Source of the DNA: JAIQFF01 sp963788505
GTDB lineage: Bacteria; Acidobacteriota; Terriglobia; Terriglobales; Acidobacteriaceae
Length of the DNA stretch: 64,000 bases
NCBI GenBank assembly: GCA_963788505.1
Contig: CAWBGY010000009.1
Location: 1,137,358 to 1,201,357, forward strand
Reading direction: 5' to 3'
The notes under the pieces are model-generated. The model saw only the letters and a list, made by a program, of their open reading frames with translations, did not search any database and was not told the origin of the DNA. Shown piece by piece: positions 8,659 to 17,135 of the stretch. Made by a program: the position numbers and the translations under genes. How positions within the stretch are numbered: position 1 is the first letter of the stretch; every line of letters starts with the position of its first letter.

Positions 8659-9894
8659 CTACTGGCCCGCCCGCAATGGCGAGATCAGAAGCCGGCCGGT
8701 TGCTTTCTTCGTGGGATCGGCCTTGTCGTCCCGGTAGGACAAGTCAAGCGAACCCTCGGCGGTTGGCGAAGCCTGGGCCAGAGCGGACGCCAGGGAGCGG
8801 AAAGAACGTCCAATGTCGGTATTTTCCTGCAGCGCCACCGGAACGCCCTTGTCGATGGCGGGTGCAATCGACTGGTAGTTATTGGGAATCTTCCACAGCA
8901 GTTTGCAGTTGGTAGCCTTCTCGACATCCTCGTCGGTGAAGCCGGGAATCTTCTTGTAGCGATTGAGTATGATGCGGACCCGGTCCCGGGTGGCGCCCTC
9001 TTCCAGAAACGCGCGTATGCGGCTGGCGCTCCACAGTGAAACCACATCCGCCTGCGCGACCATCAGGACCGCATTGGAATGATCGCACAGCAGCCGCGCC
9101 GTCTGGTCCACGCGACCCGAGCAGTCGACGACGACATAACGGAAATGGGCCACCAGCAAATCAAACAGGCGCGCCAGTTCGGCCGCAGTCGGGGCCAAAC
9201 CCTGGGGTTGTTGCGGACCAGCCAGTAACTGCAGTCCGCCCTTGCACTGCGTCATTAGGCCTTCCAGCAGCGAGGCATCCAGGCGGTGCAGATTTTGCAG
9301 GGCATCCACCACTCCGAACGTGGGCCGTACATTGAGATGAAGAGCGCAATGACCCAAAGGAGCAAAATCCACCAATAAAACTCCGCCCACGGTTTCCTGA
9401 AGCGCAATGGCGGTGTTGACGGCAACGGTGGTGCCGCCCGCTCCACCTTTGGAATTCATCACGGTGAAGATGCGGGCGCGCCCTGAGGATGTCCGGCCCT
9501 TGCCGCGGGAAGCCGTGAACCTGGTAAAGGCTTCAATCAGCGCCTCGGAGGTGGCTTCGCGTTCCAGGAATTCGACCGCGCCGGCGCGCATGGCCGCCAC
9601 AATGGTGGACGGGTGATTCATTTCACCGACCGCAAAAACCGCGATTTCGCTGGTGTTGGCCTGAATCAGTTCGATTGCGCTGATAGCTCGCTCAGCATTG
9701 TGGGCATCAATATCAACGACCACAACTTCCGCCCGGACGTCCTGGATTTGGCGCAGCACCGGGTCCGTGGGGCTGGTGGGAAATCCCACGTGGCTGAAGA
9801 CGTTGCGGCCCATCCCGGTTCCCTCCAGACGATGCTGGAGTACCGACAGCCGCTCTCTGTCTTCGGTCAGAAGAGTTACCGCTACACCCTGCAT
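8659..9894 (-). CDS. CpaE-like pilus-assembly/MinD-type ATPase
   Basis: A 411-residue protein with an N-terminal receiver-like domain (about 1-125; EVVVVDIDAH, then MRAGAVEFLER) and a C-terminal MinD/ParA-like ATPase domain. The deviant Walker A is VMNSKGGAGGTTVAVN (about 146-161), with a Walker A' region LLVDFAPLG and a switch-like VVVDCSGR. In Flp/Tad systems CpaE localises the pilus machinery. No other tad genes are visible, so the gene is separated from any such cluster or has another role. ATG 9894 is used; 3' neighbours are unrelated. Confidence 0.82.
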   Translation of the reverse strand: MQGVAVTLLTEDRERLSVLQHRLEGTGMGRNVFSHVGFPTSPTDPVLRQIQDVRAEVVVVDIDAHNAERAISAIELIQANTSEIAVFAVGEMNHPSTIVAAMRAGAVEFLEREATSEALIEAFTRFTASRGKGRTSSGRARIFTVMNSKGGAGGTTVAVNTAIALQETVGGVLLVDFAPLGHCALHLNVRPTFGVVDALQNLHRLDASLLEGLMTQCKGGLQLLAGPQQPQGLAPTAAELARLFDLLVAHFRYVVVDCSGRVDQTARLLCDHSNAVLMVAQADVVSLWSASRIRAFLEEGATRDRVRIILNRYKKIPGFTDEDVEKATNCKLLWKIPNNYQSIAPAIDKGVPVALQENTDIGRSFRSLASALAQASPTAEGSLDLSYRDDKADPTKKATGRLLISPLRAGQ

Positions 9895-10213
9895 GGCATC
9901 ACTCTCTGTTGGCTCGCATCAGTATGTTATTGAGACATAAGGGTTACGCCAAGTGACTTCCGTAACTCGATTGTATTTGCCGGAAGATCCGAATTCCCCG
10001 CGCACTGCGGCACACGCGTAGTGCATTTTCGACGGTTGCGGGGGGACAAGTGCGTCAGGAGGAATCCGAAGCCACTCTTCCATCTGTATTCAGCATTCTA
10101 TGCAAAAGTGGCAGGATTGGGAAGGAGTAAAACCGTGGAAAACCGCGCCCCACAACCGTGGCACCATCGTTGCCGCCACGAACCGCAGGGACCAAACTAT
10201 GCCTAAGCCCCGA
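9895..10213. other. intergenic region without recognised gene
   Basis: About 320 bases between the cpaE-like start and the stop of the PilZ gene, both on the minus strand. I see no convincing coding region or tRNA. The 98-residue plus-strand frame here runs into the PilZ gene antisense and has no family features. The cpaE promoter should lie in this stretch; I could not pick a confident -35/-10 pair. Confidence 0.5.
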
Positions 10214-10654
10214 TTACCCTTCCGCCGCGACGGTGGGCGAACCTGGCACCGCAGGATTTTTTTGCGTCTGATTCGTGTTTTGGACGGTCGAGATTCGCGG
10301 GAAGCTGGCCGACGCTTGCGCCGCGCTGGCGGCTTCGGCGAGATATTCGTACCCCTCCAGATGTACCGCTACGCCGAACTTGCGCTCCACGGGTAGAACT
10401 CGGGTGACCCGGCCGCGGCAGCGGACCCGCATGTTCTCGGTCAATGTAATCTCCGCGGGCATTACCAAAGTCAGCTCGACCGCAGCGCCTTCCGTGACCT
10501 GAAAATCGGTATAGAAGAATGCTCCACGACCACTCAAGTCCTGGGTAAAGCCGCAGCCCTCGCGTTCCGTGCCCACCAAACGTATTCCCACCGGCAGTTG
10601 GAAATCGAAGCGCTGCGAGGCGCGGCGCTCAAGGTGAACTTGATCGGTGCTCAT
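10214..10654 (-). CDS. single PilZ-domain protein
   Basis: About 146 residues. The start at ATG 10654 (MSTDQVHLERRASQRFDF) is chosen over the upstream ATG at 10708 because GGAGA lies at correct spacing before 10654. The PilZ signature is present: RRASQRFDFQLPVGIRL corresponds to the RxxxR c-di-GMP arginine motif, followed by a beta-barrel with DLSGRGAFFYTD, matching the D/NxSxxG motif. It probably acts as a small c-di-GMP sensor. The C-terminal 30 residues look disordered. Confidence 0.85.
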   Translation of the reverse strand: MSTDQVHLERRASQRFDFQLPVGIRLVGTEREGCGFTQDLSGRGAFFYTDFQVTEGAAVELTLVMPAEITLTENMRVRCRGRVTRVLPVERKFGVAVHLEGYEYLAEAASAAQASASFPRISTVQNTNQTQKNPAVPGSPTVAAEG

Positions 10655-10952
10655 GGTTTCTCCGATAGGGGATGTTTCAGCATCAGGATGGCTTGCCAGA
10701 GGAGACATCGAGGAGGAGTCTCTGCGTGCGTCGCGTGAGATTCCAGGGTCAACGAGTGCCCAGCCTCTATACTAGCCAAACATGTCGGAAACTCCCGGAC
10801 AACCCGACGTCGAACATCGACTACTCTACTCCAGGTCGAGGCAGCGCGGAAGCTAGAAGTTGCTGCCGCTGTTCAAAATTCCAATTTTGGGCCGCGCCGG
10901 CCGCAGTGGTTTCAGGGATTTGCCGGCGACACCCAAAACAGCAAGACTGAAA

Positions 10953-12320
10953 GTGAGCGACTTGAGCATTTCCAACGAATCCAGCGGGCAATTATCGGTG
11001 AACTCCGGGCAGGCGCCGCAAAAGATGGGCTGGCTGCCTGCGACCCTGCGCGCCTTGCGTCACCGCAACTTCCAGCTTTTCTTCAGCGGACAGCTGATAT
11101 CCCTGACTGGTACCTGGATGCAAAGTATTGCAGAGTCATGGCTGGTCTATCGCCTGACCGGCTCCGCGCTGCTGCTGGGGGCTGCGGGTTTTGCCAGCCA
11201 GATTCCGGTATTCCTGGTGGCCCCTGTGGGCGGTATCGTGGCCGACCGCTTCAATCGCCAGCGGGTTGTGATCGGGACCCAGATTTCGTCCATGATTCTG
11301 GCGCTTGTCTTTGCCACGCTTACCCTTACCGGCGTCATACGGGTATGGCACATCTTCGTGCTGGCGGCGCTGCTGGGAGTCGTAAACGCTTTTGATATTC
11401 CCGCGCGGCAATCGTTTCTTGTGGATATGGTGGGCAAGGAAGACTTGATGAACGCCATCGCGCTGAATTCTTCCATGTTCAACGGCGCGCGAATTATCGG
11501 TCCCGCGATCGCGGGAATTCTGGTAGCCAGGATTGGGGAGGGCTGGTGCTTTCTGGCCAATTCTCTCAGCTACATCGCGGTGATCACCGGTCTGCTGATG
11601 ATGCGGGTGTCGCGGCCGGCGCGTCTGGCCTCACGCGGTCCGGCCCTGGCGCACCTGATTGAAGGCTACCGTTTCGCACGCCACACCGCCCCCATTCGGG
11701 CACTGCTGCTCCTATTGGGACTGGTAAGCCTGGTGGCCATGCCCTACACCGTGCTCATGCCTGTTTTCGCGGACCAGATACTGCACGGCGGGGCCCGCGG
11801 CCTGGGAATTCTGATGGGAGCGACGGGCGTGGGAGCGTTGCTCGGAGCGCTGACCCTGGCCACGCGATCCGGGGTGGTGGGACTGGGCCGCTGGGTCGCG
11901 TTTTCATGCGGCGGCTTCGGTCTCAGCCTGGTGCTGTTTTCCTTCTCGCGCTACTTCTGGTTGTCGGCCGTTCTGCTGCTGCCAGTGGGATTCTGCATGA
12001 TGCTGCAAATGTCGTCCTCAAACACGTTGATTCAAGCCATGGTCCCTGACCATCTGCGCGGCCGCGTGATGGCGATGTACACCATGATGTTCATGGGGAT
12101 GGCGCCGTTCGGATCTTTGTTTGCAGGTGCCGCGGCGGAACATCTGGGAGCCACGTTTACCGTTTCGGTCGGCGCCGTGGCCTGCATCGGCGCAGCGGTT
12201 CTATTCTTCTTCCACTTGCCCAAGATTCGGATTGAAGCCCGGCGGCTGATCGTTGCCCAGGAAATCGCGGGCGGCGAACCATCGGTCGAGATGACCGCCA
12301 GAGTGGTTGAAGATAACTGA
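10953..12320 (+). CDS. MFS exporter, EntS/MFS_3-like
   Basis: A major facilitator superfamily transporter of about 455 residues with 12 predicted membrane segments. The conserved cytoplasmic loop after TM2 reads GGIVADRFNRQRVVIGTQ (motif A), and the second half repeats the pattern. The family (TetA/EntS-like, N-terminal LRALRHRNFQLFFSGQ) exports siderophores or drugs; the substrate cannot be inferred. The start is uncertain: GTG 10953 is used because TTG 10860 would add a compositionally odd 31-residue leader. ATG 11023 (MGWLP) is the other candidate. Confidence 0.85.
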   Translation: MSDLSISNESSGQLSVNSGQAPQKMGWLPATLRALRHRNFQLFFSGQLISLTGTWMQSIAESWLVYRLTGSALLLGAAGFASQIPVFLVAPVGGIVADRFNRQRVVIGTQISSMILALVFATLTLTGVIRVWHIFVLAALLGVVNAFDIPARQSFLVDMVGKEDLMNAIALNSSMFNGARIIGPAIAGILVARIGEGWCFLANSLSYIAVITGLLMMRVSRPARLASRGPALAHLIEGYRFARHTAPIRALLLLLGLVSLVAMPYTVLMPVFADQILHGGARGLGILMGATGVGALLGALTLATRSGVVGLGRWVAFSCGGFGLSLVLFSFSRYFWLSAVLLLPVGFCMMLQMSSSNTLIQAMVPDHLRGRVMAMYTMMFMGMAPFGSLFAGAAAEHLGATFTVSVGAVACIGAAVLFFFHLPKIRIEARRLIVAQEIAGGEPSVEMTARVVEDN

Positions 12321-12329
12321 TTTCCCTTG

Positions 12330-13352
12330 TCATCCTTGCCCGCGTATCTCATGCACGACCTGCCGCAGAGAGCTATGCGCGAACGGCGCCGGCGTCAACG
12401 TAACCAGCATCATGAGGAGAGCGAACACCGCCAGCCAGCGCCGCCCCGGAGTTACCCCGGGCCATTCCTCCACCATGGGATGTCGCATGCCGGTGATGCG
12501 CAGCAGAATCGCCCACAGCAGCCAGCCCGCCCAGAAATAATACGCCATCGGAATCAGGGCCAGAATGGTCAACCTGGACACGATGCGGTGCGCCCGCGGA
12601 TCGATCGCGAAAACTATATGTCCACCATCCAGTTGTCCGCCGGGCAGGAGATTGAGCGCGGTGGCGAACATTCCCACCCAGGCAGCAATCGCGGTGGGAT
12701 GAAAATAAATATCCTGCAGCGCCGAAGACCCACCATGCGCGCCGGCGAGCGGCAGCAGCATCCGCAGCAGATGGAAGATCAACGGATATCCCATCTCCAC
12801 GTCCGAATTCGCCATCACTCCCGGCAGCACTCGGGAATGGGGCATCGCGATCACCAGCACCACCAGCGCGACCACAAACCCGGCGATCGGCCCCGCGATC
12901 CCGATATCGAACAACGCGCAGCGGGAACGGATGGGAGACTTTATCCGAATGACGGCGCCCAGAGTTCCGATCAGCGTGGGCGCCGGAATGAAGAATGGCA
13001 AGGTGGCATAAACCCCGTAGTAGCGGCAGTAGAGGTAGTGCCCCATCTCATGGGCCAGAAGAATCAGCAGCAACGTGGCCGAGAAAGGAATGCCGAGCAG
13101 CAAACGGGACGGTTCCTGAAGCGCCCAGCCCACGGGAAAAAGGGGCACGATCTCATCCCCATGAACAAACGGAGGCAGATTGTGCAGAAAATCAAATTCC
13201 ATCTTCGCCCCCACCACCAGCGTGGTGAAGATGGTCGCCGCAAACAGCAGAATGTGCAGCCAATACCTCTGATTGGAAGGCCGGACTACATACACTTCGG
13301 CGGGCAGGTACTCAGGCGGTGGAGCGGGAAGTGGGGAATTGAAGTCAGGCAT
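12330..13352 (-). CDS. site-2-protease-like M50 metallopeptidase
   Basis: A 340-residue intramembrane zinc peptidase. The first membrane segment (about 45-65) is followed by the zinc motif in LAHEMGHYLYCR (HExxH) and by about five more membrane segments. The third zinc ligand region reads LLPGGQLDGGH, the D-G-G-H form of the family NPDG motif. Related proteins cleave membrane-tethered anti-sigma factors or peptides. No PDZ domain and no sigma/anti-sigma gene lies next to it, so the substrate is unknown. The N-terminal 30 residues are Pro-rich and cytoplasmic. Confidence 0.88.
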   Translation of the reverse strand: MPDFNSPLPAPPPEYLPAEVYVVRPSNQRYWLHILLFAATIFTTLVVGAKMEFDFLHNLPPFVHGDEIVPLFPVGWALQEPSRLLLGIPFSATLLLILLAHEMGHYLYCRYYGVYATLPFFIPAPTLIGTLGAVIRIKSPIRSRCALFDIGIAGPIAGFVVALVVLVIAMPHSRVLPGVMANSDVEMGYPLIFHLLRMLLPLAGAHGGSSALQDIYFHPTAIAAWVGMFATALNLLPGGQLDGGHIVFAIDPRAHRIVSRLTILALIPMAYYFWAGWLLWAILLRITGMRHPMVEEWPGVTPGRRWLAVFALLMMLVTLTPAPFAHSSLRQVVHEIRGQG

Positions 13353-13456
13353 GAAAACTTAGACGCTATGCTGCGGCGTGGAGACGAGGGTTGTTGCCGT
13401 GCAGGTCGCACCGGCGTCTCGGGGCGCCGGGACTGAACGGAGACGATCGCGCAGCC

Positions 13457-13726
13457 CTAGTCGATGGACTGCAACTCCTTGCCGGGCTTGAACCGTACCG
13501 CCTTGCCGGGCGGAATCGAGACCTCGGCGCCAGTGCGCGGGTTGCGCCCGATGCCGGTCTTGCGCGGCCGCACATTGAACACGCCAAAGCCCCGCAATTC
13601 AATACGATCGCCCTTGGTGAGGGAGCGCCGCATGCTCTCGAAAACGGTTTCGACGGCCAACTCGGCCTTGGTCTTGGTAATTCCGGTCTTGTTCACCACT
13701 TCGTTGATAATGTCGAGCTTGATCAC
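13457..13726 (-). CDS. HU-family DNA-binding protein
   Basis: An 89-residue histone-like nucleoid protein. It shows the full HU/IHF fold pattern: N-terminal helices (ELAVETVFESMRRSL), the DRIELRGFGVFNVRPR beta region, the DNA-binding arm (GRNPRTGAEVSIPPGKAVRF with the intercalating Pro), and the closing helix. It binds and bends DNA as a dimer. It is encoded alone on the minus strand and divergent from dcd, with a heptamer inverted repeat in the gap. Confidence 0.95.
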   Translation of the reverse strand: MIKLDIINEVVNKTGITKTKAELAVETVFESMRRSLTKGDRIELRGFGVFNVRPRKTGIGRNPRTGAEVSIPPGKAVRFKPGKELQSID

Positions 13727-13834
13727 TGGCGGCTCCCGTCGGCAGACTGAGAATAACCTACCAAGTGATTGATGCTAAGGGACATAAGAGAGATTGTCAA
13801 CGGAAGCTTCTGTCCCGTAGACTCACAGTCGTAT

Positions 13835-13934
13835 CCCAGTCGTCAGTCTTCAGTCCTCAGTCTTCAGCAAAAGCGCCGTGCTAGCGTATGCCGAGGGGTT
13901 TTCCTGACGACTGAAGACCGACGACCGACGACTG
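13835..13934. repeat. heptamer array inverted repeat (hup-dcd gap)
   Basis: The left array 13835-13867 reads as heptamers CCCAGTC GTCAGTC TTCAGTC CTCAGTC TTCAGCA. The right array 13904-13934 is the inverted counterpart (GACGACTGAAGACCGACGACC...). A 36-base spacer separates them, so the transcript could form a long imperfect hairpin between the divergent hup and dcd genes. Confidence 0.8.
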
Positions 13935-13950
13935 CATTCCAAGGAGCTGC

Positions 13951-14502
13951 ATGCTTAAGAGCGACCGCTGGATCCGCAAGATGGCCATAGAGAAAGACAT
14001 GATTAACCCCTTTTCCGAGAAGCAGGTGCGGGAGGGCGTGATTTCGTACGGGCTGTCTTCTTATGGCTATGACCTGCGCGTGGCCGATGAATTCAAGATC
14101 TTCACCAACGTGAACTGCACGGTGGTGGACCCCAAGAATTTTGATGAGCGATCTTTTGTTACCGTAAGTTCGGAATGCGCCATCATTCCGCCCAACTCCT
14201 TCGCCCTGGCGCGCTCGGTCGAATACTTCAAGATTCCCCGCGACACCCTGACCATCTGTGTGGGTAAGTCCACCTACGCCCGGTGCGGCATCATCGTGAA
14301 CGTCACGCCCTTCGAGCCGGAGTGGGAAGGCTTCGTCACTCTTGAGATTTCCAACACCACGCCGCTGCCCGCGAAAATCTATGCCAATGAGGGTCTGTGC
14401 CAGATCCTTTTCTTCACCGGCGACGAAGTCTGCGAGGTCAGCTACGCCGATCGCAAGGGCAAGTATCAGTCGCAGAAGGGAATCGTGCTGCCGAAGCTGT
14501 AG
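13951..14502 (+). CDS. dcd: dCTP deaminase
   Basis: A 183-residue trimeric enzyme that deaminates dCTP to dUTP and so feeds dTTP synthesis. The typical N-terminus is present (ISYGLSSYGYDLRV), together with the active-site and trimer motifs VGKSTYARCGIIVNVTPFEP, EGFVTLEISNTTPLPAKIYANEG and QILFF. The final residues (YADRKGKYQSQKGIVLPKL) also match Dcd. The bifunctional dCTP deaminase/dUTPase version cannot be excluded by eye. A thymidylate kinase is encoded 3 kb away, but not in an operon with it. Confidence 0.95.
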   Translation: MLKSDRWIRKMAIEKDMINPFSEKQVREGVISYGLSSYGYDLRVADEFKIFTNVNCTVVDPKNFDERSFVTVSSECAIIPPNSFALARSVEYFKIPRDTLTICVGKSTYARCGIIVNVTPFEPEWEGFVTLEISNTTPLPAKIYANEGLCQILFFTGDEVCEVSYADRKGKYQSQKGIVLPKL

Positions 14503-14504
14503 AG

Positions 14505-14524
14505 AGCTGTCAGCTCTCAGCTGT
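14505..14524. repeat. heptamer array (left partner of 15183-15212)
   Basis: AGCTGTCAGCTCTCAGCTG, two to three degenerate heptamers (CTGTCAG CTCTCAG). It starts 2 bases after the dcd stop and is the inverted partner of the array at the end of the next gene. Confidence 0.7.
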
Positions 14525-14631
14525 TCCACGAGGTGTTCGCCGCCACTCGGCCGGCACGCCTGGCGAACAACGTGCGGGCTAAGATCGGGCCTCCCGGAAC
14601 AAATAAGTTCAATGCAGTGTCATCTTCTAGT

Positions 14632-15186
14632 GTGAATGGCTCCTTCATCAGCTTTAGAAAACTTCGCTGGACCCTTGTCTTCCCCGCAATCATGGTTTCG
14701 GTAGCACTTCCTCTGTCCTATTTGGATAAGGTCTGGCTGCGAGGAGCCGGCGTTTGGGATGATATGCCGGTGACAACGGCTCAAGGCTTGGCCGCGCTGC
14801 TGATTGGGCCGTCACCGCTAATCGTAGCGAAGTTGCCAGCTCGGCTCCTGGGTGTGGCTGCTTTCTGGACGTGGTTGGGTTTCTTGTTAGATCGGAGGTT
14901 TTCTGGCATCCGGGGGCCAATCATTCGCAATGTTTGGCTGCGCGTTGTCCTGTATTCTCTGGGCTTTATCTTTGCGCTTATGTTCGTCCGGGAAGGGGCA
15001 CTGCACATGTCTCACGCTGAACTCGACTATTTGTGCCGCGCTCTTAGGAGCTCATCTCCGCGCCGGACCTTGCTCGGTCGGGAATTGACAACCGTTGCGC
15101 GTTTGCTTTGGGGTGTTGGTTATACCCTCTATTTTTCGGTCAAGTTATGGCAGGTCGGGCGATTCGGCAAGAGCGGGGCGTGCTGA
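14632..15186 (+). CDS. hypothetical membrane protein
   Basis: About 184 residues from GTG 14632; an upstream GTG at 14533 would add 33 residues without an obvious ribosome site. It has about four hydrophobic segments (around LVFPAIMVSVALPLSY, AALLIGPSPLIVAKL, LLGVAAFWTWLGFLL and VVLYSLGFIFALMFV) and a polar C-terminal third. I recognise no family. Codon composition looks less GC-biased than that of its neighbours. Inverted heptamer arrays flank the gene on both sides. Confidence 0.55.
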   Translation: MNGSFISFRKLRWTLVFPAIMVSVALPLSYLDKVWLRGAGVWDDMPVTTAQGLAALLIGPSPLIVAKLPARLLGVAAFWTWLGFLLDRRFSGIRGPIIRNVWLRVVLYSLGFIFALMFVREGALHMSHAELDYLCRALRSSSPRRTLLGRELTTVARLLWGVGYTLYFSVKLWQVGRFGKSGAC

Positions 15187-15212
15187 AAGCTGAGAGCTGA
15201 CAGCTGAAAGCT
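15183..15212. repeat. heptamer array (right partner of 14505-14524)
   Basis: CTGAAAGCTGAGAGCTGACA and following bases, complementary in orientation to the array before the upstream gene. It overlaps the stop codon of the membrane protein gene and abuts the 3' end of hfq, so it may act as a terminator hairpin for either gene. Confidence 0.7.
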
Positions 15213-15642
15213 ACTTCTTGCTATTCTCGCCCTCTTTAAACATGTACTTGATCGCGGGCTTGTAAATCAGGAGGTTGGTCTGGCCGTTGCGGGTGACTTT
15301 CAGACAGCTCTTGTCGTACCACTCGATCATGCCATGAATTTCCTCGCCGTCGCGCAGCACAATCACCATCGGGGTTTTTGACTGCATCTGCTTCTGGTAG
15401 TAGAAATTCTCGGCGTTGGTCTGTTCCGGAGGGGCGGCCTTTCTGCCGCCGGCGGGCCGGTCGTTGCGATCCCTATCGCTGCGCTCGGAACGATCAGGGC
15501 GCTCTCGGTGCTCGCTGATCGGGGCCTGGGCATGATTGTTGTGGTCGGCGCGGTTCAGGGAAGGGCGGATCAGTTTTCTATTGGCGAAGCCCTCTGCGTC
15601 CACAGATCGATCGGCTGGAAGTGAATCGACTGCATCTTTCAT
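15211..15642 (-). CDS. hfq: Hfq RNA chaperone with N-terminal extension
   Basis: The C-terminal 70 residues are Hfq: the Sm1 motif in TPMVIVLRDGEEIHGMIEWYDKSCLKVT and the Sm2 motif LLIYKPAIKYM (YKHAI in the usual form). They are preceded by NFYYQKQMQ, which matches the start of ordinary Hfq. Unlike typical 70-100 residue Hfq proteins, this one carries a polar N-terminal extension of about 75 residues rich in Arg, Asp and Glu (SEHRERPDRSERSDRDRNDR) that is probably disordered. The start at ATG 15642 is used; GTG 15660 is also possible. Hfq forms a hexamer that pairs small RNAs with mRNAs. Confidence 0.88.
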   Translation of the reverse strand: MKDAVDSLPADRSVDAEGFANRKLIRPSLNRADHNNHAQAPISEHRERPDRSERSDRDRNDRPAGGRKAAPPEQTNAENFYYQKQMQSKTPMVIVLRDGEEIHGMIEWYDKSCLKVTRNGQTNLLIYKPAIKYMFKEGENSKK

Positions 15643-15777
15643 GGCGCACCCGTTAGACACGCTTTTTTGCGGGCCACAACACGCGCTAGCTGTGATTGTG
15701 GGATGAAGGCGTGAGTTGTCCTTAACCTAGCACAGCAACCGGGGCTATGACAATGCCCAAGTCGTGGGGGAGAAAGC

Positions 15778-15890
15778 ACTTAGCAAATCAGCACTTAGCA
15801 ATTGGCACTTGGCAATTTAGCTCTGGCGATCTGATTTTGTGCCGGCGCAACGATGGGCGATCCAAGCTGAGTGCCAAGTGCCAATTGCTA
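15778..15890. repeat. heptamer array inverted repeat (hfq-holB gap)
   Basis: The left array 15778-15824 (CACTTAG CAAATCAG CACTTAG CAATTGG CACTTGG CAATTTAG) faces an inverted array at 15865-15890 (AGCTGAGTGCCAAGTGCCAA...). The spacer is about 40 bases. The right array runs up to the holB stop, so it could terminate holB transcription. Confidence 0.8.
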
Positions 15891-16985
15891 GGCGCTTCTT
15901 TCCAGCGCCGTCGCAAACGCATCCAGAGATAGCGAACGCAACAGGTTGCGACGCATCCCGCGCTCTACATCATTGAGGCGCTCAGCGGCGAACGCGAGCC
16001 AGCCGAAGTCTGCGGCTTCCGACAGCTTCTTCAGCTCAGCCTCGATATCGGTATTGCGGACCAGCTCCGGTGTGCCTGAATTGAGGAAGGTAAGGTCCTG
16101 GAGCAGGCTGTAAAGGGTCCGTAGCAGCTTTTCCAGCTTGGCTCGGCCGTCGGCCCCGGCACGGTAGGTCTCAGTCATCTTGAACAGTTCGGTGTGATCT
16201 GTGCCACGCAGCGCGGTGTTCAGGATAGTCAGGGCCTGGGCGCGAGCGGAGGTGTATCCGGCGAGATCGAAGCTTCTGGCTGCGCCGATAGCGCCATTGG
16301 CCAGACGAGCGGCCAGCCCGCGCTGTTTGGGGGTCCACTCCGGACGAAGCTTGGCCAGGTCCAGTTCAATTTCTTCCGCTGGCAAGGCCGCCAGCGTGAC
16401 GATCATGGCCCGCGAGCGAATGGTCGGCAGCAGTTCGCCCGGATTCTCGGTCAGCAGAAAGATGGTGGCAAAGTCGGGCGGCTCCTCCAGCACCTTCAGC
16501 AGCGAGTTGGCCGCCTCCTTCATGAAGGAGGACTCGGTGAAGATGTAAACCCGCTCCCTGGCCTCGCCCGGACGGTAGTAAATGGTCTCGATCACGCGCC
16601 GCACCTGGTCCACTTTGATCATCATCTGTGGCGGATCGGGCGGGATCACCAGCACGTCGGGATGGGTCTGGACAAACAGGCGAGTTTCCTTCTTGTCCGT
16701 CTCGCGCAAGTTCTCGCGCGCCTCGACTGCCTCCTCGAAGCGGGCATCGAGGTCTGCCGACTGCGCGATGCGGACACAGTTGGAACATTTACCGCAGAAG
16801 TCGGGCAGGCCGTCCGTGGTGATCGGCGAAAGGCAATTAATTGCCTGGGCCAGCATCAGCGCCAGCGTGTATTTGCCCGAACCCGCGGGACCCGCAAGAA
16901 TCACCGCTTGAGGAAAGCGGTCGCGCGCCAGCATCTCGCGCAGGCGATGGACGACGTCGGAGTTGCCGTGGAAGTCGGTGAACAA
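15888..16985 (-). CDS. holB: DNA polymerase III delta' subunit
   Basis: A 365-residue AAA+ clamp-loader subunit. It has a Walker A LAGPAGSGKYTLAL, the zinc-binding cluster C-G-K-C-S-N-C preceded by another Cys, the sensor region SSFMKEAANSLLKVLEEPP (the SRC/sensor-1 area characteristic of delta'), and ENPGELLPTIRSRA. The start is TTG 16985, the only in-frame start near the typical beginning. It lies downstream of tmk on the same strand, the common tmk-holB arrangement. Confidence 0.9.
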   Translation of the reverse strand: MFTDFHGNSDVVHRLREMLARDRFPQAVILAGPAGSGKYTLALMLAQAINCLSPITTDGLPDFCGKCSNCVRIAQSADLDARFEEAVEARENLRETDKKETRLFVQTHPDVLVIPPDPPQMMIKVDQVRRVIETIYYRPGEARERVYIFTESSFMKEAANSLLKVLEEPPDFATIFLLTENPGELLPTIRSRAMIVTLAALPAEEIELDLAKLRPEWTPKQRGLAARLANGAIGAARSFDLAGYTSARAQALTILNTALRGTDHTELFKMTETYRAGADGRAKLEKLLRTLYSLLQDLTFLNSGTPELVRNTDIEAELKKLSEAADFGWLAFAAERLNDVERGMRRNLLRSLSLDAFATALERSA

Positions 16986-16991
16986 AGCGAT

Positions 16992-17132
16992 CAGCTTTCA
17001 GCCGTCAGCCAATTAGCAATTAGCAATTGGCAATTGGCCGGGCCGGATTTGCCGAGTCTAGCAGATCAGGGCGGGCCAATTGCCAATTGCTAATTGCGAA
17101 CTTCTTTCACTGAGAGCTGAGAGCTGAGAGCC
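16992..17132. repeat. nested heptamer array inverted repeat (tmk-holB gap)
   Basis: The outer arrays are AGCTTTCAGCCGTCAGC (16993-17009) and GAGAGCTGAGAGCTGAGAGC (17112-17131). The inner arrays are CAATTAG CAATTAG CAATTGG CAATTGG CC (17010-17039) and GGCCAATTGCCAATTGCTAA (from 17074), which are almost fully complementary. It fills the tmk-holB gap; tmk transcripts must cross it to reach holB. Confidence 0.85.
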
Positions 17133-17135
17133 TGA

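Noticed and set aside
9895..10213. Possible c-di-GMP riboswitch between the CpaE-like and PilZ genes
   Set aside because: The gap is adjacent to c-di-GMP-related genes, but I could not find the conserved riboswitch core or a fitting fold.
10786..10803. TGTCGG...CCCGGACA inverted repeat between the PilZ and MFS genes
   Set aside because: It resembles the activator sites but the half-site spacing is wrong and no sigma-54-like element is nearby.
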